Shown here: positions 1-8,010 of the stretch, in pieces
Layout: each line of letters starts with the position of its first letter
Numbering within the stretch: the first letter of the stretch is position 1
Origin: an uncultured Clostridium sp.
GTDB lineage: Bacteria; Bacillota; Clostridia; Clostridiales; Clostridiaceae
Assembly: GCA_946575275.1 (NCBI GenBank)
Contig: CAMNZV010000002.1
Coordinates: forward strand, 1 to 25,587
Direction: 5' to 3'
DNA length: 25,587 nt
Notes under the pieces: generated by a model
Told to the model about the DNA's origin: nothing
The model's database searches: none
The model's input: the letters and a program-made list of their open reading frames with translations, nothing else
Position numbers and translations under genes: made by a program

Positions 1-5
1 AATGT

Positions 6-81
<76 letters not shown>

Positions 82-86
82 GGTAT

Positions 87-160
<74 letters not shown>

Positions 161-167
161 TAGTGTG

Positions 168-215
168 AGTATAGATAAAATCAGCATTTAAGCGATTTTA
201 TCTATACTTTTTTTT
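168..215 (+). terminator. Rho-independent terminator after the tRNA pair
   Basis: A perfect 15-bp stem pairs AGTATAGATAAAATC (168-182) with GATTTTATCTATACT (194-208) around an 11-nt loop and runs directly into eight T residues (208-215). It ends the tRNA-Phe/tRNA-Cys transcript. The convergent minus-strand gene ends at 241. In that direction the hairpin has no T-tract after it, so it is mainly a plus-strand terminator. Confidence 0.93.
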
Positions 216-240
216 ATTGCTGTACATGTTTTTTTTTTGC

Positions 241-1140
241 TTAATTTAATAAATTATCATTAAAAATCAATAGTTTGTTCTCATAATTAAAAGAAGCCTT
301 TGCACCTATTGGAATTGTTAGGTTAGGATAAGAATGACCAAAAGGAAAGCCAAGTATTATAGGGATGTTAAAGTTCATTAATCTATCAATAATTACTTTT
401 TCATAAAGAAAGTTATTTTTATTTGAAAAATAACCAGTTATTATTCCTGAACATTTTTTTATTATTTTTGAATTAATTAATTGTGTAAGTAATCTATCAA
501 TAACATAGGGAGATTCATTTACATCTTCTAGTAATAATATAGGGTCATTAGGAATAGAAAGGTAGTCACTACCAATCATTGAGCATAATACGGTAAGATT
601 ACCGCCGACTAAAGTACCAGTAAAGGATTTGCCATTAATATAGGATAAAGAATTAAGATTATTTAAATTGTATTTTAAATCAGGTGAATTTGTTGTAATC
701 ATATTTAAAAAGGAATATAAAGTTACTCTATCAAGAAAGTTAGAATTTATCATAGGTCCGTGGAAGGTTATGAGACCAAGAGCTGAAAAGTAATTAAGCA
801 GAACAGTTATGTCACTATAGCCACAAAAAAACTTGGGATTATTTATGATTACACTAGGATTAAGGTAATCTAATACTCTAATTGAACCATATCCACCACG
901 AAGACATACTATACCATCTACAGATTTATCTAAAAACATTTCTTCAATATCTTTGCACCTTTGAATATCATCACCTGCAAAAAGATTATTTTTGCAATAT
1001 ATAGAATTACCAAGTTTTATTTTAAATCCAAGATTAAGAAAGTTATCAATGTTTCTTTTAATTATATCTTTATTATCTTTGGAAGCTGGGGCAACAATAC
1101 CTATAATTGAATTTTTAGAAAGGGCTTTTCCTTTTAACAT
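241..1140 (-). CDS. LD-carboxypeptidase-like peptidase (family S66)
   Basis: This 299-residue protein looks like a member of serine peptidase family S66 (LdcA/MccF type). LdcA removes the terminal D-Ala from murein tetrapeptides during cell-wall recycling; MccF relatives cleave microcin-type amide bonds, so the exact substrate is open. The N-terminal motif GIVAPAS (14-20), the RGGYGS segment (81-86) and the nucleophile motif GYSD with Ser109 fit the family. The other expected triad members are Glu205 (LLLED) and His269 (GFPFGHS). No signal peptide is seen, which suggests a cytoplasmic enzyme, as for LdcA. The ATG at 1140 is preceded by AGGAGT at 1147-1152. It lies 47 bp downstream of corA on the same strand and may be read from the corA promoter. 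Confidence 0.88.
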   Translation of the reverse strand: MLKGKALSKNSIIGIVAPASKDNKDIIKRNIDNFLNLGFKIKLGNSIYCKNNLFAGDDIQRCKDIEEMFLDKSVDGIVCLRGGYGSIRVLDYLNPSVIINNPKFFCGYSDITVLLNYFSALGLITFHGPMINSNFLDRVTLYSFLNMITTNSPDLKYNLNNLNSLSYINGKSFTGTLVGGNLTVLCSMIGSDYLSIPNDPILLLEDVNESPYVIDRLLTQLINSKIIKKCSGIITGYFSNKNNFLYEKVIIDRLMNFNIPIILGFPFGHSYPNLTIPIGAKASFNYENKLLIFNDNLLN

Positions 1141-1187
1141 AAAATTACTCCTAAATAGTATAGTCTATTCTTGTAATTCATTAAATA

Positions 1188-2144
1188 TTATTTGAATTTG
1201 TCTTTTCTAAATAAGAAGAAAGCAACAACAAGACAAACACAAGTTATTAAAGATAATATTGTTATAAAAGGAATTGGATTTTGAGTAAATTCTTCTGTAA
1301 GTGGAAGTGGAACGTTCATTCCATAAATACCAGATATAATAGTTGGTATTGCCATAAGTATGGTAATTGATGCCAGCATTTTCATAACTAAATTTAAGTT
1401 GTTTGAAATAACAGAGGCAAAGAAATCCATTGTACTAGCTAAAATATTACTATATATTTCAGTCATTTCTATGGCCTGTTTATTTTCAATAATTACATCC
1501 TCTAAAACATCTTTATCATCTTCATATTTTTGCATTATATCAAGTTTAAGCATTTTTTCAAGGGTAATCTCATTTGCTTTTAATGATGTTGAAAAATAAA
1601 CTAATGATTTTTCAAGTGAATGTAATTGAATTAATTCACGATTTTTCATAGATCTATGTAATCTTTTTTCGATCATAAGACTTTTTTTATCTATTTGTCG
1701 TAAATATATAAGATAATAACTAGCAACTCTATTTAGTATTTGCAGTATAAATCTAGACTTTTTAAATGTAAAAAATGATTTAACCTTGTTATTAATGAAA
1801 TCTGTTAATATCTTACTATTCTTAAGACAAATAGTTATTATATGATTTGGTGTATGTATAATAGCTAGAGGATAGGTATCGTATGTTAAAGAGTTATCTT
1901 CCATTTCAGTAAAGGGTATATCCACAATAACTATTATTATATTATCTTCAATATCAATACGAGAAGTTTCCTCATCATCTAGAGGTGCCCTTAATATTTC
2001 TATAGGAACTTCAGCCTTTTTTGATATTAAAATTAATTCTTCTTCAGATGGAGAAATTAAATTAATCCAACAATCTTGCTCAACCTTGTCTAATAGTTTT
2101 AATTCTGACATCTTGTCATCAATAGATTTAAATATTTGTATCAT
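1188..2144 (-). CDS. CorA-family divalent metal ion transporter
   Basis: A 318-residue CorA-type channel, which in this family carries Mg2+ (or Co2+/Ni2+, or Zn2+ efflux in ZntB) across the cytoplasmic membrane as a pentamer. The layout is typical: a large acidic cytoplasmic N-terminal domain, long helices, and two C-terminal membrane segments (about 257-274 and 293-312) with the pore signature YGMN at 274-277. The short basic tail FRKDKFK is expected on the inner face. An ATG five codons upstream (2159) is in frame, but a GGAGGTGG ribosome site (2149-2156) sits between the two, so the start at 2144 is preferred. A likely promoter lies just upstream. The metal cannot be told from the sequence. 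Confidence 0.9.
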   Translation of the reverse strand: MIQIFKSIDDKMSELKLLDKVEQDCWINLISPSEEELILISKKAEVPIEILRAPLDDEETSRIDIEDNIIIVIVDIPFTEMEDNSLTYDTYPLAIIHTPNHIITICLKNSKILTDFINNKVKSFFTFKKSRFILQILNRVASYYLIYLRQIDKKSLMIEKRLHRSMKNRELIQLHSLEKSLVYFSTSLKANEITLEKMLKLDIMQKYEDDKDVLEDVIIENKQAIEMTEIYSNILASTMDFFASVISNNLNLVMKMLASITILMAIPTIISGIYGMNVPLPLTEEFTQNPIPFITILSLITCVCLVVAFFLFRKDKFK

Positions 2145-2164
2145 AAATGCCACCTCCATACATT

Positions 2165-2193
2165 ATATTATACTATAAATTAGCTATTGTAAA
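2165..2193 (-). promoter_or_regulatory. Likely sigma-A promoter for corA
   Basis: On the minus strand TTTACA (2193-2188) is followed after 17 bp by TAATAT (2170-2165). Transcription would start near 2158, only about 14 nt before the corA start codon, so the leader would be just long enough for the ribosome site. The match is fair and the region is AT-rich, so this is a moderate-confidence call. Confidence 0.35.
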
Positions 2194-2228
2194 ATAATAA
2201 TGTAAATGGCAAGTGGCTTTATTTAATT

Positions 2229-3383
2229 CTAATTATTTTTATAGAAATCATTTCTTACTTCGGCAAGTAAAGAATCCTTAATTATTAAATCACAGCCTGT
2301 ATAAGCTAGGGCTAAGGAAGCTTTTTTTATTTGCTCAAGGGCATAAGGTTTAATTGTACATTCTTTAAAGTCGGCTGTTCCATATTTTACATTTGGGTTA
2401 TCTGTTATTCCTATATATGAATGTATAGAAGGTACAATTTTACTTACAGTACCTATACTTAAGCCAGCTCTAATATTTCTTGGTTCTTTTATATCAATTA
2501 TTCCACATTCCTTAAGATTGTGACTAAAAATTCTGTTTAAAACTTTATTGGTTTGTAATTCTTCATTTGGCTGTTCATATAGGGTAATAGTATAGTTAAC
2601 CTCTGTAAGCTTTGATATATATAATATTATATTTCTAAGTTTATTTTCTAAAGTGGTTGTAGATATTGCGTTATTTGATCTAATGTAAAATTTTGCAGAT
2701 GCAATATCTGGTATTATGGAGGGGGTATTTCCACCTTCTGAAATAACATAGTTAATATCAGAATCTTTAGGAAAGCATTTTGAAAGAGAATTAATTGTAT
2801 TTATTGTAAGTAATAATGCATCTAATGGAGTATATTTATTATTATTTAAAAAGGAAAGTTCAGAATTCCCTTTAAAGCTAACCTCTAGAGCAGTTATTGC
2901 ATAAGAGGTACCACTTTCAGCTGTACTTGTTGATGGGTGACATTCCATAACAACATCAATATCATCAAATACCCCTTGTTTTGTTAATGTTATTTTTGAA
3001 CCACCTAAATACTCTCCAGGACAACCAATTAGAATAACTGAGCCGCCAATTTCAGTTATTATATTTCCTAAAGTAAGGGCTGCAGCAAGAGAGGTTGATG
3101 TAAGCAAATTATGACCTGTTATGTGCCCTTTGTTAATAACAGCATCATACTCACAAAGAAAGCATATCTTAGGGTGGGCAGAGCCCTTTTTTGCCATAAA
3201 GCAATTTGGAATATTAAGAAAGTTTTCTTCTGTTATAAAATTATAATTGTTTAGAATATTAATAATATATTTTGAGGCATTATATTCTTTAAAACTTTCC
3301 TCAGGGTTATTATATAGGTATTTACAAAGTTCAGATATTTCATCTTCAATACTGTTTAAAAAAGATATTAATTTTTGTTTCAT
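2229..3383 (-). CDS. M20-family amidohydrolase-like protein, altered active site
   Basis: A 384-residue protein with the fold pattern of the M20 peptidase/amidohydrolase family, closest in motif order to the AbgB/PM20D2 group. Visible markers are CEYDAV (77-82), TGHN (89-92), the PGEY segment (122-125), ECHP with His149, and VPSIHSYIGI with His321. Compared with the usual motifs as I recall them (ACGHN, PAEE, and a His in the dimerisation domain GKAAHA), this protein has Thr89 for Cys, Tyr125 for the second Glu, and no equivalent His near 172-176. The general-base candidate Glu124 remains. It may be inactive or act without the usual metal pair. The start at 3383 has AGGAGGG six bases upstream. 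It lies 84 bp before corA on the same strand. The substrate is unknown. Confidence 0.75.
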   Translation of the reverse strand: MKQKLISFLNSIEDEISELCKYLYNNPEESFKEYNASKYIINILNNYNFITEENFLNIPNCFMAKKGSAHPKICFLCEYDAVINKGHITGHNLLTSTSLAAALTLGNIITEIGGSVILIGCPGEYLGGSKITLTKQGVFDDIDVVMECHPSTSTAESGTSYAITALEVSFKGNSELSFLNNNKYTPLDALLLTINTINSLSKCFPKDSDINYVISEGGNTPSIIPDIASAKFYIRSNNAISTTTLENKLRNIILYISKLTEVNYTITLYEQPNEELQTNKVLNRIFSHNLKECGIIDIKEPRNIRAGLSIGTVSKIVPSIHSYIGITDNPNVKYGTADFKECTIKPYALEQIKKASLALAYTGCDLIIKDSLLAEVRNDFYKNN

Positions 3384-3476
3384 GTTTTTCCCTCCTAAAA
3401 AGGCATTTTATATAGTTTGCTCAAAAATTATAAAAATATTTATATTATAAAATATAAAGTTTCAATACATGGTATA

Positions 3477-3485
3477 TGGTATAAT
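3477..3485 (+). promoter_or_regulatory. Extended -10 promoter for the tmk operon
   Basis: TGGTATAAT gives a perfect TATAAT (3480-3485) with the TG of an extended -10 element one base upstream. No good -35 is seen at the right distance, which extended -10 promoters tolerate. Transcription would start near 3492, about 30 nt before tmk. It lies in the divergent gap between the minus-strand M20-like gene and tmk. Confidence 0.55.
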
Positions 3486-3523
3486 GTAATATAAATTAAT
3501 ATTACGAAAGAGGTTTGTATGTT

Positions 3524-4153
3524 ATGAAAAAAGGATTTTTCATTACCATTGAAGGTGGAGAAGGTTCAGGGAAAAGTACATTAATAGATATGATTTATAA
3601 ATGGCTTATTGATAATAAGATTGATTCCATTAAAACTAGGGAACCTGGTGGAATTAAAATATCTGAAGAAATAAGAGGCATAATATTAGATTCTAATAAT
3701 ACTAGCATGGATGGAAAAACTGAGGCTTTGCTATATGCAGCTTCAAGGAGGCAACATCTTGTTGAAAAGGTAATGCCAGCATTAGGTGATGGAAAGATAG
3801 TTTTATGTGATAGATTTATAGATTCTTCTTTGGCTTATCAAGGTCATGCAAGAGGTATTGGTATAGATAGTATTCTAGAATTAAATAAATTTGCAATAGA
3901 TAAATGTATGCCAGATTTAACAATTCTATTAGATATAGACCCTGAAATAGGTCTTAAGAGAATCAATAAGGATAGAGATAGGGAAGTAAATAGAATTGAT
4001 TTAGAGAAAATTGAATTTCACAATAAGGTTAGAGAAGGATATAAATTAGTATATAATAACAATAAAAACAGAATAAAAATAATAGATGCAAATAAAGATA
4101 TTGAATTAGTATTTAATGAAGTAATTAAAATACTTAAGGAATATATTATATAG
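3524..4153 (+). CDS. tmk: Thymidylate kinase
   Basis: Converts dTMP to dTDP with ATP, a required step of dTTP synthesis in the cytoplasm. The 209-residue protein has the P-loop GGEGSGKST (11-19), the DR motif with the typical run [12 protein letters not shown] (96-107), and a basic/acidic LID segment around [12 protein letters not shown]. An in-frame TTG at 3515 could extend it by three codons, but the AAAGAGG ribosome site (3507-3513) would then touch the start. The ATG at 3524, with a 10-nt spacer, fits better. It heads tmk-darA-holB-ricT, the same order as in Bacillus apart from a missing yaaR. Confidence 0.95.
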   Translation: MKKGFFITIEGGEGSGKSTLIDMIYKWLIDNKIDSIKTREPGGIKISEEIRGIILDSNNTSMDGKTEALLYAASRRQHLVEKVMPALGDGKIVLCDRFIDSSLAYQGHARGIGIDSILELNKFAIDKCMPDLTILLDIDPEIGLKRINKDRDREVNRIDLEKIEFHNKVREGYKLVYNNNKNRIKIIDANKDIELVFNEVIKILKEYII

Positions 4154-4202
4154 AATATTTATGATAAAATATAATTATCCTAAAAATGGTATGGAGGCAA
4201 AA

Positions 4203-4532
4203 ATGAAATTAATTATTGCAGTTGTTCAAGATGATGATTCAGAGGAACTAGTTAAGAGATTAACAGAAAATAGATATGGGGTTACTAAACTTGCAACAAC
4301 AGGTGGTTTTTTAAAGGCAGGAAACACTACCTTAATGATAGGTGTTGCAGAGGAAAAAGTAGATGAGGTAATTAATATAATTAAAAGTATTTGTGAAAAA
4401 AGAAAAGAAGTAGTAGTTTCATCTACAACCTTTTCAGGAGACACAGGTTCTTATATGCAATATCCCATAGAGGTTGAGGTTGGTGGGGCAAATATATTTG
4501 TTGTTGATGTAGATAAATTTATTAAGTTATAA
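4203..4532 (+). CDS. darA: Cyclic-di-AMP receptor, PII-like
   Basis: DarA (YaaQ/PstA) is a trimeric PII-like protein that binds cyclic-di-AMP. Its downstream targets are not well defined. The protein is 109 residues, the usual length, and begins MKLIIAVVQDDD. The TTGGF segment and the FSGDTG segment near residues 79-84 are characteristic of the ligand site. A longer frame starts at 4161, but GGAGG at 4193-4197 stands five bases before the ATG at 4203, which fixes the start. The cyclic-di-AMP synthase gene disA is in the same window (15961-17025). Confidence 0.93.
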   Translation: MKLIIAVVQDDDSEELVKRLTENRYGVTKLATTGGFLKAGNTTLMIGVAEEKVDEVINIIKSICEKRKEVVVSSTTFSGDTGSYMQYPIEVEVGGANIFVVDVDKFIKL

Positions 4533-4552
4533 TAGTATATAGAGGTGGTATA

Positions 4553-5482
4553 GTGCTTGAGTTTATTGGATTTTCGAAAATAATAGATGGTTTTATATCA
4601 AGAATAAATAATAACAAGCTTTCTCATGCTCATTTAATCATAGGTCCAGATGGTATTGGAAAGAGTATTATTGCAAGAAGATTTGCACTTAGTATTCTTG
4701 AAAAAACTAAGGATATAGAATATGCTGATATTATTAACTTTAGAAAAGTTAAGGCATCCTTTGGGGTAGATGATGTTAGAAGAATAATAGAAGAAGTAAA
4801 TAAAAAGCCCTTTGAGGGTGATAAGAAGGTAATTATAATCCATGAGGGTAGTAAAATGACACCTCAAGCACAAAATGCATTACTTAAAACTATTGAAGAG
4901 CCCCCAAAGGGAGTATATATAATAATCTTAAGTGAAAGCTTAGAATCTTTGTTAGACACTATTAAATCTAGAAGTCAAATTTATAAATTAACACCACTTA
5001 ATAAGGAAGAAATGAAAATATATCTAAACAAAATCAATGTTACTGATGAAAAAGAAATTAAATTGGCATTGGCATATAGTGAAGGGATTCCAGGTAGGGC
5101 AAAAGAGGTATTATATAATAAGGAAATAGGAGAACTAAGAAATATTTCACTTAGTCTTTTAGTTGATTTATCAAAAGGTGATAGTTTGAAGGTATTAGCA
5201 TATGAATCAAGACTTAATAAATTTAAAGATGAAAAAGAACAATTTATTAGGATATTATTATCCTTTATAAGAGATATAATTATTAATAAGGAAATTAAAA
5301 ATGAAGATAGAACAATTAATATTGATAAATATTCAGAGATAAGTGAATTGGCAAAAGAAATGTCATATAAAAGATTAAATAATATGATATTAAATATAGA
5401 TGAAACTAGGAGACAATTTAATAATAATGTTAGCTATTTAGCAGGAATTAGCATGATGCTAATAAATTTTTTGGAGGATTAA
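4553..5482 (+). CDS. holB: DNA polymerase III delta-prime subunit
   Basis: A 309-residue AAA+ clamp-loader subunit that helps load the sliding clamp during replication. The N-terminal module has HAHLIIGPDGIGKS with the P-loop at 31-38, and the segment TPQAQNALLKTIEEPP (103-118) is highly characteristic of delta-prime/DnaX proteins. The expected SRC motif is SRS here (139-141), and the cysteine zinc module usual between the P-loop and the following strand is absent. The start is GTG, with AGAGGTGG a few bases upstream. It lies 20 bp after darA, and its stop is 3 bp before ricT. The place in the operon agrees with Bacillus holB. Confidence 0.9.
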   Translation: MLEFIGFSKIIDGFISRINNNKLSHAHLIIGPDGIGKSIIARRFALSILEKTKDIEYADIINFRKVKASFGVDDVRRIIEEVNKKPFEGDKKVIIIHEGSKMTPQAQNALLKTIEEPPKGVYIIILSESLESLLDTIKSRSQIYKLTPLNKEEMKIYLNKINVTDEKEIKLALAYSEGIPGRAKEVLYNKEIGELRNISLSLLVDLSKGDSLKVLAYESRLNKFKDEKEQFIRILLSFIRDIIINKEIKNEDRTINIDKYSEISELAKEMSYKRLNNMILNIDETRRQFNNNVSYLAGISMMLINFLED

Positions 5483-5485
5483 ATA

Positions 5486-6391
5486 ATGGTAAATATAGTT
5501 GGAATTAGGTTTAAAAGTGCAGGGAAGATATATTATTTTGATCCTAATGATTTAGATATAAAAAAAGAGGACTATTTAATAGTAGAAACTGCAAGAGGTA
5601 TAGAGTTTGGAGAATGTGTTATTGGAATAAAGGAAGTAGAAGAAGATAGTATTGTAGCACCTTTAAAGCGTGTATTAAGAATAGCAGATGACCAAGATAT
5701 TATAAAACACAAAGAAAATAAAAATAAAGAAAAGGATGCTTTTGAAACTTGTATTGAAAAGATTAATATGCATAATCTTGAAATGAAATTAATAGATGTT
5801 GAATATACCTTTGATAATAATAAAGTTATATTTTACTTTACAGCAGATGGTAGGATTGATTTTAGAGATTTAGTTAAGGATTTAGCAACAGTATTTAAAA
5901 CAAGAATAGAGCTTAGGCAAATAGGCGTAAGGGATGAAGCTAAAATGATAGGCGGACTTGGTCCATGTGGAAGACCTTTATGCTGTACATCATTTTTGGG
6001 TGACTTTGCATCAGTTTCAATAAAGATGGCAAAGGAGCAAAACTTATCCTTGAATCCAACTAAAATATCAGGTATATGTGGTAGATTAATGTGTTGTTTA
6101 AATTACGAACAAGAAACTTATGAAAAAATACGAAAAAATCTACCTAAGGTTGGATCAATAGTTAAAACAGAGGATGGAAATGGAGAAGTGATTAGTAATA
6201 ATATAGTAAAAGAATGTGTTAAAGTAAAGCTTAGAAAAAATGATGAGGATTTTGTAGGAGAATTTAAAATAGGAGATATTGAACTTATAAAAGGACATTA
6301 TGAAGATTTTATAGATGAAAGAAACATTAAACTAGAAGTTGAATCAGAAGAGGATAAAAAGTTAATTAAAAATTTAATTAACGAAAAATAG
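5486..6391 (+). CDS. ricT: PSP1-domain protein RicT (YaaT)
   Basis: RicT belongs to the Y-complex (RicA, RicF, RicT), which in B. subtilis carries iron-sulfur clusters and steers RNase Y to specific mRNAs; it also affects sporulation and competence there. The 301-residue protein has the PSP1 region and a cysteine-rich stretch with Cys161, Cys166, Cys167, Cys198, Cys203 and Cys204 (GPCGRPLCC and GICGRLMCC), all conserved in this family. The ribosome site GGAGG lies within the last codons of holB, so translation is probably coupled. The RicA and RicF partners are not in this window. Confidence 0.92.
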   Translation: MVNIVGIRFKSAGKIYYFDPNDLDIKKEDYLIVETARGIEFGECVIGIKEVEEDSIVAPLKRVLRIADDQDIIKHKENKNKEKDAFETCIEKINMHNLEMKLIDVEYTFDNNKVIFYFTADGRIDFRDLVKDLATVFKTRIELRQIGVRDEAKMIGGLGPCGRPLCCTSFLGDFASVSIKMAKEQNLSLNPTKISGICGRLMCCLNYEQETYEKIRKNLPKVGSIVKTEDGNGEVISNNIVKECVKVKLRKNDEDFVGEFKIGDIELIKGHYEDFIDERNIKLEVESEEDKKLIKNLINEK

Positions 6392-6400
6392 GAGTGAAAA

Positions 6401-6604
6401 ATGAAATCTAATATAAGAGTTTATCAATTAAATACACAAAATGATATACATAAAATTTCAAAAAGTATTTCTGAATTGGATGGAATAATAGCTTATGAGA
6501 TTTCTTTAGAAAAGAAGGAAATACAGATTATTTACAATGATAGCTTTTTAAATTTAGATACTATATTAGAAGTTATAGAAAATCTAGGTTATATGGTAAT
6601 GTAA
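6401..6604 (+). CDS. Small HMA-fold-like protein without a metal motif
   Basis: A 67-residue protein whose strand-helix-strand-strand-helix pattern and closing segment ILEVIENLGYMVM resemble a heavy-metal-associated (CopZ-like) domain. It has no cysteine at all, so the CxxC metal motif is missing and copper carriage is unlikely. It has the ribosome site AGGAG overlapping the end of ricT and follows it by 9 bp, so it belongs to the tmk operon. The function is unknown; the fold call is by pattern only. Confidence 0.7.
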   Translation: MKSNIRVYQLNTQNDIHKISKSISELDGIIAYEISLEKKEIQIIYNDSFLNLDTILEVIENLGYMVM

Positions 6605-6632
6605 TCATAGTTAGTAAAACTAATAAAAATAC

Positions 6633-6661
6633 TTTAAAAAATTACATAAACATGATAAAAT
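6633..6661 (+). promoter_or_regulatory. Likely promoter for the ferredoxin gene
   Basis: TTTAAA (6633-6638) and TAAAAT (6656-6661) are 17 bp apart, with TG at 6653-6654 forming an extended -10. Transcription would start near 6668, about 36 nt before the ferredoxin start. This would make the ferredoxin a separate short transcript between the tmk and ctsR operons. Confidence 0.5.
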
Positions 6662-6703
6662 ATATGTGAAAGAAAGATATTAAATCTAGGAGGTGTTTAT
6701 ATA

Positions 6704-6874
6704 ATGGCTTATATAATTAAGGATTCATGCGTAAACTGTGGTGCATGTGCTGCAGAATGTCCAGTATCATGTATTTCTCAAGGAGATACTCAATACGATA
6801 TTGATGCATCTTCATGTATTGATTGTGGAAGTTGTGCAGGAGTATGTCCAGTTGGAGCTCCAGTACAAGAATAG
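6704..6874 (+). CDS. 2[4Fe-4S] clostridial-type ferredoxin
   Basis: A 56-residue electron carrier of the classic clostridial type, which shuttles low-potential electrons between enzymes such as pyruvate:ferredoxin oxidoreductase and hydrogenase. Two cluster motifs are plain: Cys9-x2-Cys12-x2-Cys15-x3-Cys19-Pro and Cys38-x2-Cys41-x2-Cys44-x3-Cys48-Pro. An additional Cys23 lies in CPVSCI, where the family usually has Ala. The ATG has a strong AGGAGG site (6688-6693). It has its own promoter and terminator, as expected of a highly expressed single gene. Confidence 0.96.
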   Translation: MAYIIKDSCVNCGACAAECPVSCISQGDTQYDIDASSCIDCGSCAGVCPVGAPVQE

Positions 6875-6883
6875 TAAAAAAAA

Positions 6884-6913
6884 CGTCTCTTATGAGGCGC
6901 TTTTTTTTTTTTT
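6884..6913 (+). terminator. Rho-independent terminator after ferredoxin
   Basis: The stem CGTCTC (6884-6889) pairs with GAGGCG (6894-6899), including one G-T pair, around the loop TTAT. One C is followed by thirteen T residues (6901-6913). It separates the ferredoxin transcript from the ctsR operon promoter 30 bp further on. Confidence 0.9.
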
Positions 6914-6941
6914 ATAAAAAATTTATTATAATAAATTTTCC

Positions 6942-6970
6942 TTGAAAAAAACTTAAATTCATATTAATAT
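6942..6970 (+). promoter_or_regulatory. Sigma-A promoter of the ctsR operon
   Basis: TTGAAA (6942-6947) and TAATAT (6965-6970) are separated by exactly 17 bp, giving a predicted transcription start near 6977. The CtsR operator begins three bases later, so bound CtsR would block the polymerase at the start site. Confidence 0.75.
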
Positions 6971-6979
6971 ATAGTTATA

Positions 6980-6996
6980 AGTCAAAGTAAGTCAAA
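6980..6996 (+). promoter_or_regulatory. CtsR operator (heptad direct repeat)
   Basis: AGTCAAAGTAAGTCAAA is a tandem heptad, two AGTCAAA copies separated by three bases, matching the known CtsR consensus (A/G)GTCAAANAN(A/G)GTCAAA very closely. Its place right after the predicted start of transcription and 20 bp before ctsR indicates autoregulation of the whole operon, released by heat or protein stress. I saw no second two-heptad copy elsewhere in the window. Confidence 0.92.
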
Positions 6997-7015
6997 AACA
7001 AAATGAGGTGAAGTT

Positions 7016-7474
7016 ATGGCAAGACTTTCAGATGTAATAGAGAATTTTATTAAAGATATGATTAATAAAAATGAAGGTGAGCAAGTATTAATTCAAAGAA
7101 ATGAGCTTGCAGATCAATTTAGATGTGCGCCATCACAAATTAATTATGTACTTACTACTAGATTTACATATGACAAAGGATATGTAATTGAAAGCAGAAG
7201 AGGTGGCGGTGGGCACATAGTAATTAAGCAAATTACATATGGGGATCCTCAAAGTGAGATAAGAAGTAAAATAATTTATGAAGCTATTGGAGATACAATA
7301 ACATATCATAATGCATTGTCTGTTATTGGAAATTTATACGATATTGATTTAATAAATGAAAGAGAATTCAAGATAATGAAGATGGCAATAAATGATAGAA
7401 CTTTATTAGCTGTTCAAGACAAAAATAAATTAAGGGCAGATATATTAAAGGGAATGCTTGTAGCAGTAATTTAA
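7016..7474 (+). CDS. ctsR: Transcriptional repressor of class III stress genes
   Basis: CtsR is a dimeric winged-helix repressor of clp genes that loses DNA binding on heating. The 152-residue protein starts ARLSDVIENFIK, and has a helix-turn-helix around 28-49 (RNELADQFRCAPSQINYVLT) and the glycine-rich wing SRRGGGGH (60-67) that contacts DNA and acts as the heat sensor. The C-terminal part (about 80-152) is the dimerisation/McsB-binding region. It heads ctsR-mcsA-mcsB-clpC, and the matching operator is directly upstream. The start has GAGGTGA upstream at a normal spacing. Confidence 0.96.
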   Translation: MARLSDVIENFIKDMINKNEGEQVLIQRNELADQFRCAPSQINYVLTTRFTYDKGYVIESRRGGGGHIVIKQITYGDPQSEIRSKIIYEAIGDTITYHNALSVIGNLYDIDLINEREFKIMKMAINDRTLLAVQDKNKLRADILKGMLVAVI

Positions 7475-7490
7475 GAAGGGGGAATTAATA

Positions 7491-8009
7491 ATGTTATGTG
7501 AAAAGTGTAAACAGAATGCAGCTGTAGTTCATTTTATAAAAGTAATTAATGGAGAAAAAACACAAATATGTTTGTGCGAAGATTGCATGAAAGATGTGAG
7601 TAAGAATCCATTGGATTTATTAAATATAGGAAATGATTCTGAAAAATTTAAAAATATTATAGACGAAATATTTAATATAAAGGATACAACAAAGGAAATT
7701 AAAATTGATGTAGTTTGTAAAAATTGCAAAACAAGATTTTCTGATTTTAAAGATACAGGGTTACTTGGGTGTCCAGAATGTTATGAAAATTTTTCTGAAT
7801 TATTAAAACCTGTATTAAAAAAAACACAAGAGGATATAATTTATAAAGGAAAGATTCCAGAAAAAGATAAGGATTATGTTTCAGATAAAAAAGCATTAGA
7901 TAATCTTGAGATTAACTTAATCAAAGCTATAAATAATGAAGAATATGAATTAGCAGCGGTATTTAGGGATCAGATAAATGAGATTAGAAATGAAATCAAA
8001 GGTGAATAA
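7491..8009 (+). CDS. mcsA: McsA, zinc-binding activator of McsB
   Basis: McsA is the adaptor/activator of the arginine kinase McsB and links it to CtsR and ClpC. The 172-residue protein keeps the expected cysteine pairs: Cys3-x2-Cys6, Cys29-x2-Cys32, Cys76-x2-Cys79 and Cys94-x2-Cys97, which build two zinc sites. A UVR-type coiled helix pair follows (about 133-170, with the ELAAVFRDQI motif). It lies 16 bp after ctsR, and its last codons contain the mcsB ribosome site. Nothing in it looks degenerate, unlike the McsB that follows. Confidence 0.93.
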   Translation: MLCEKCKQNAAVVHFIKVINGEKTQICLCEDCMKDVSKNPLDLLNIGNDSEKFKNIIDEIFNIKDTTKEIKIDVVCKNCKTRFSDFKDTGLLGCPECYENFSELLKPVLKKTQEDIIYKGKIPEKDKDYVSDKKALDNLEINLIKAINNEEYELAAVFRDQINEIRNEIKGE

Positions 8010-8010
8010 T

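Noticed and set aside
216..240. The T-rich stretch after the tRNA terminator as a second terminator
   Set aside because: The T run at about 230-239 is preceded only by the short palindrome TGTACA, which is too small for a stable terminator hairpin.
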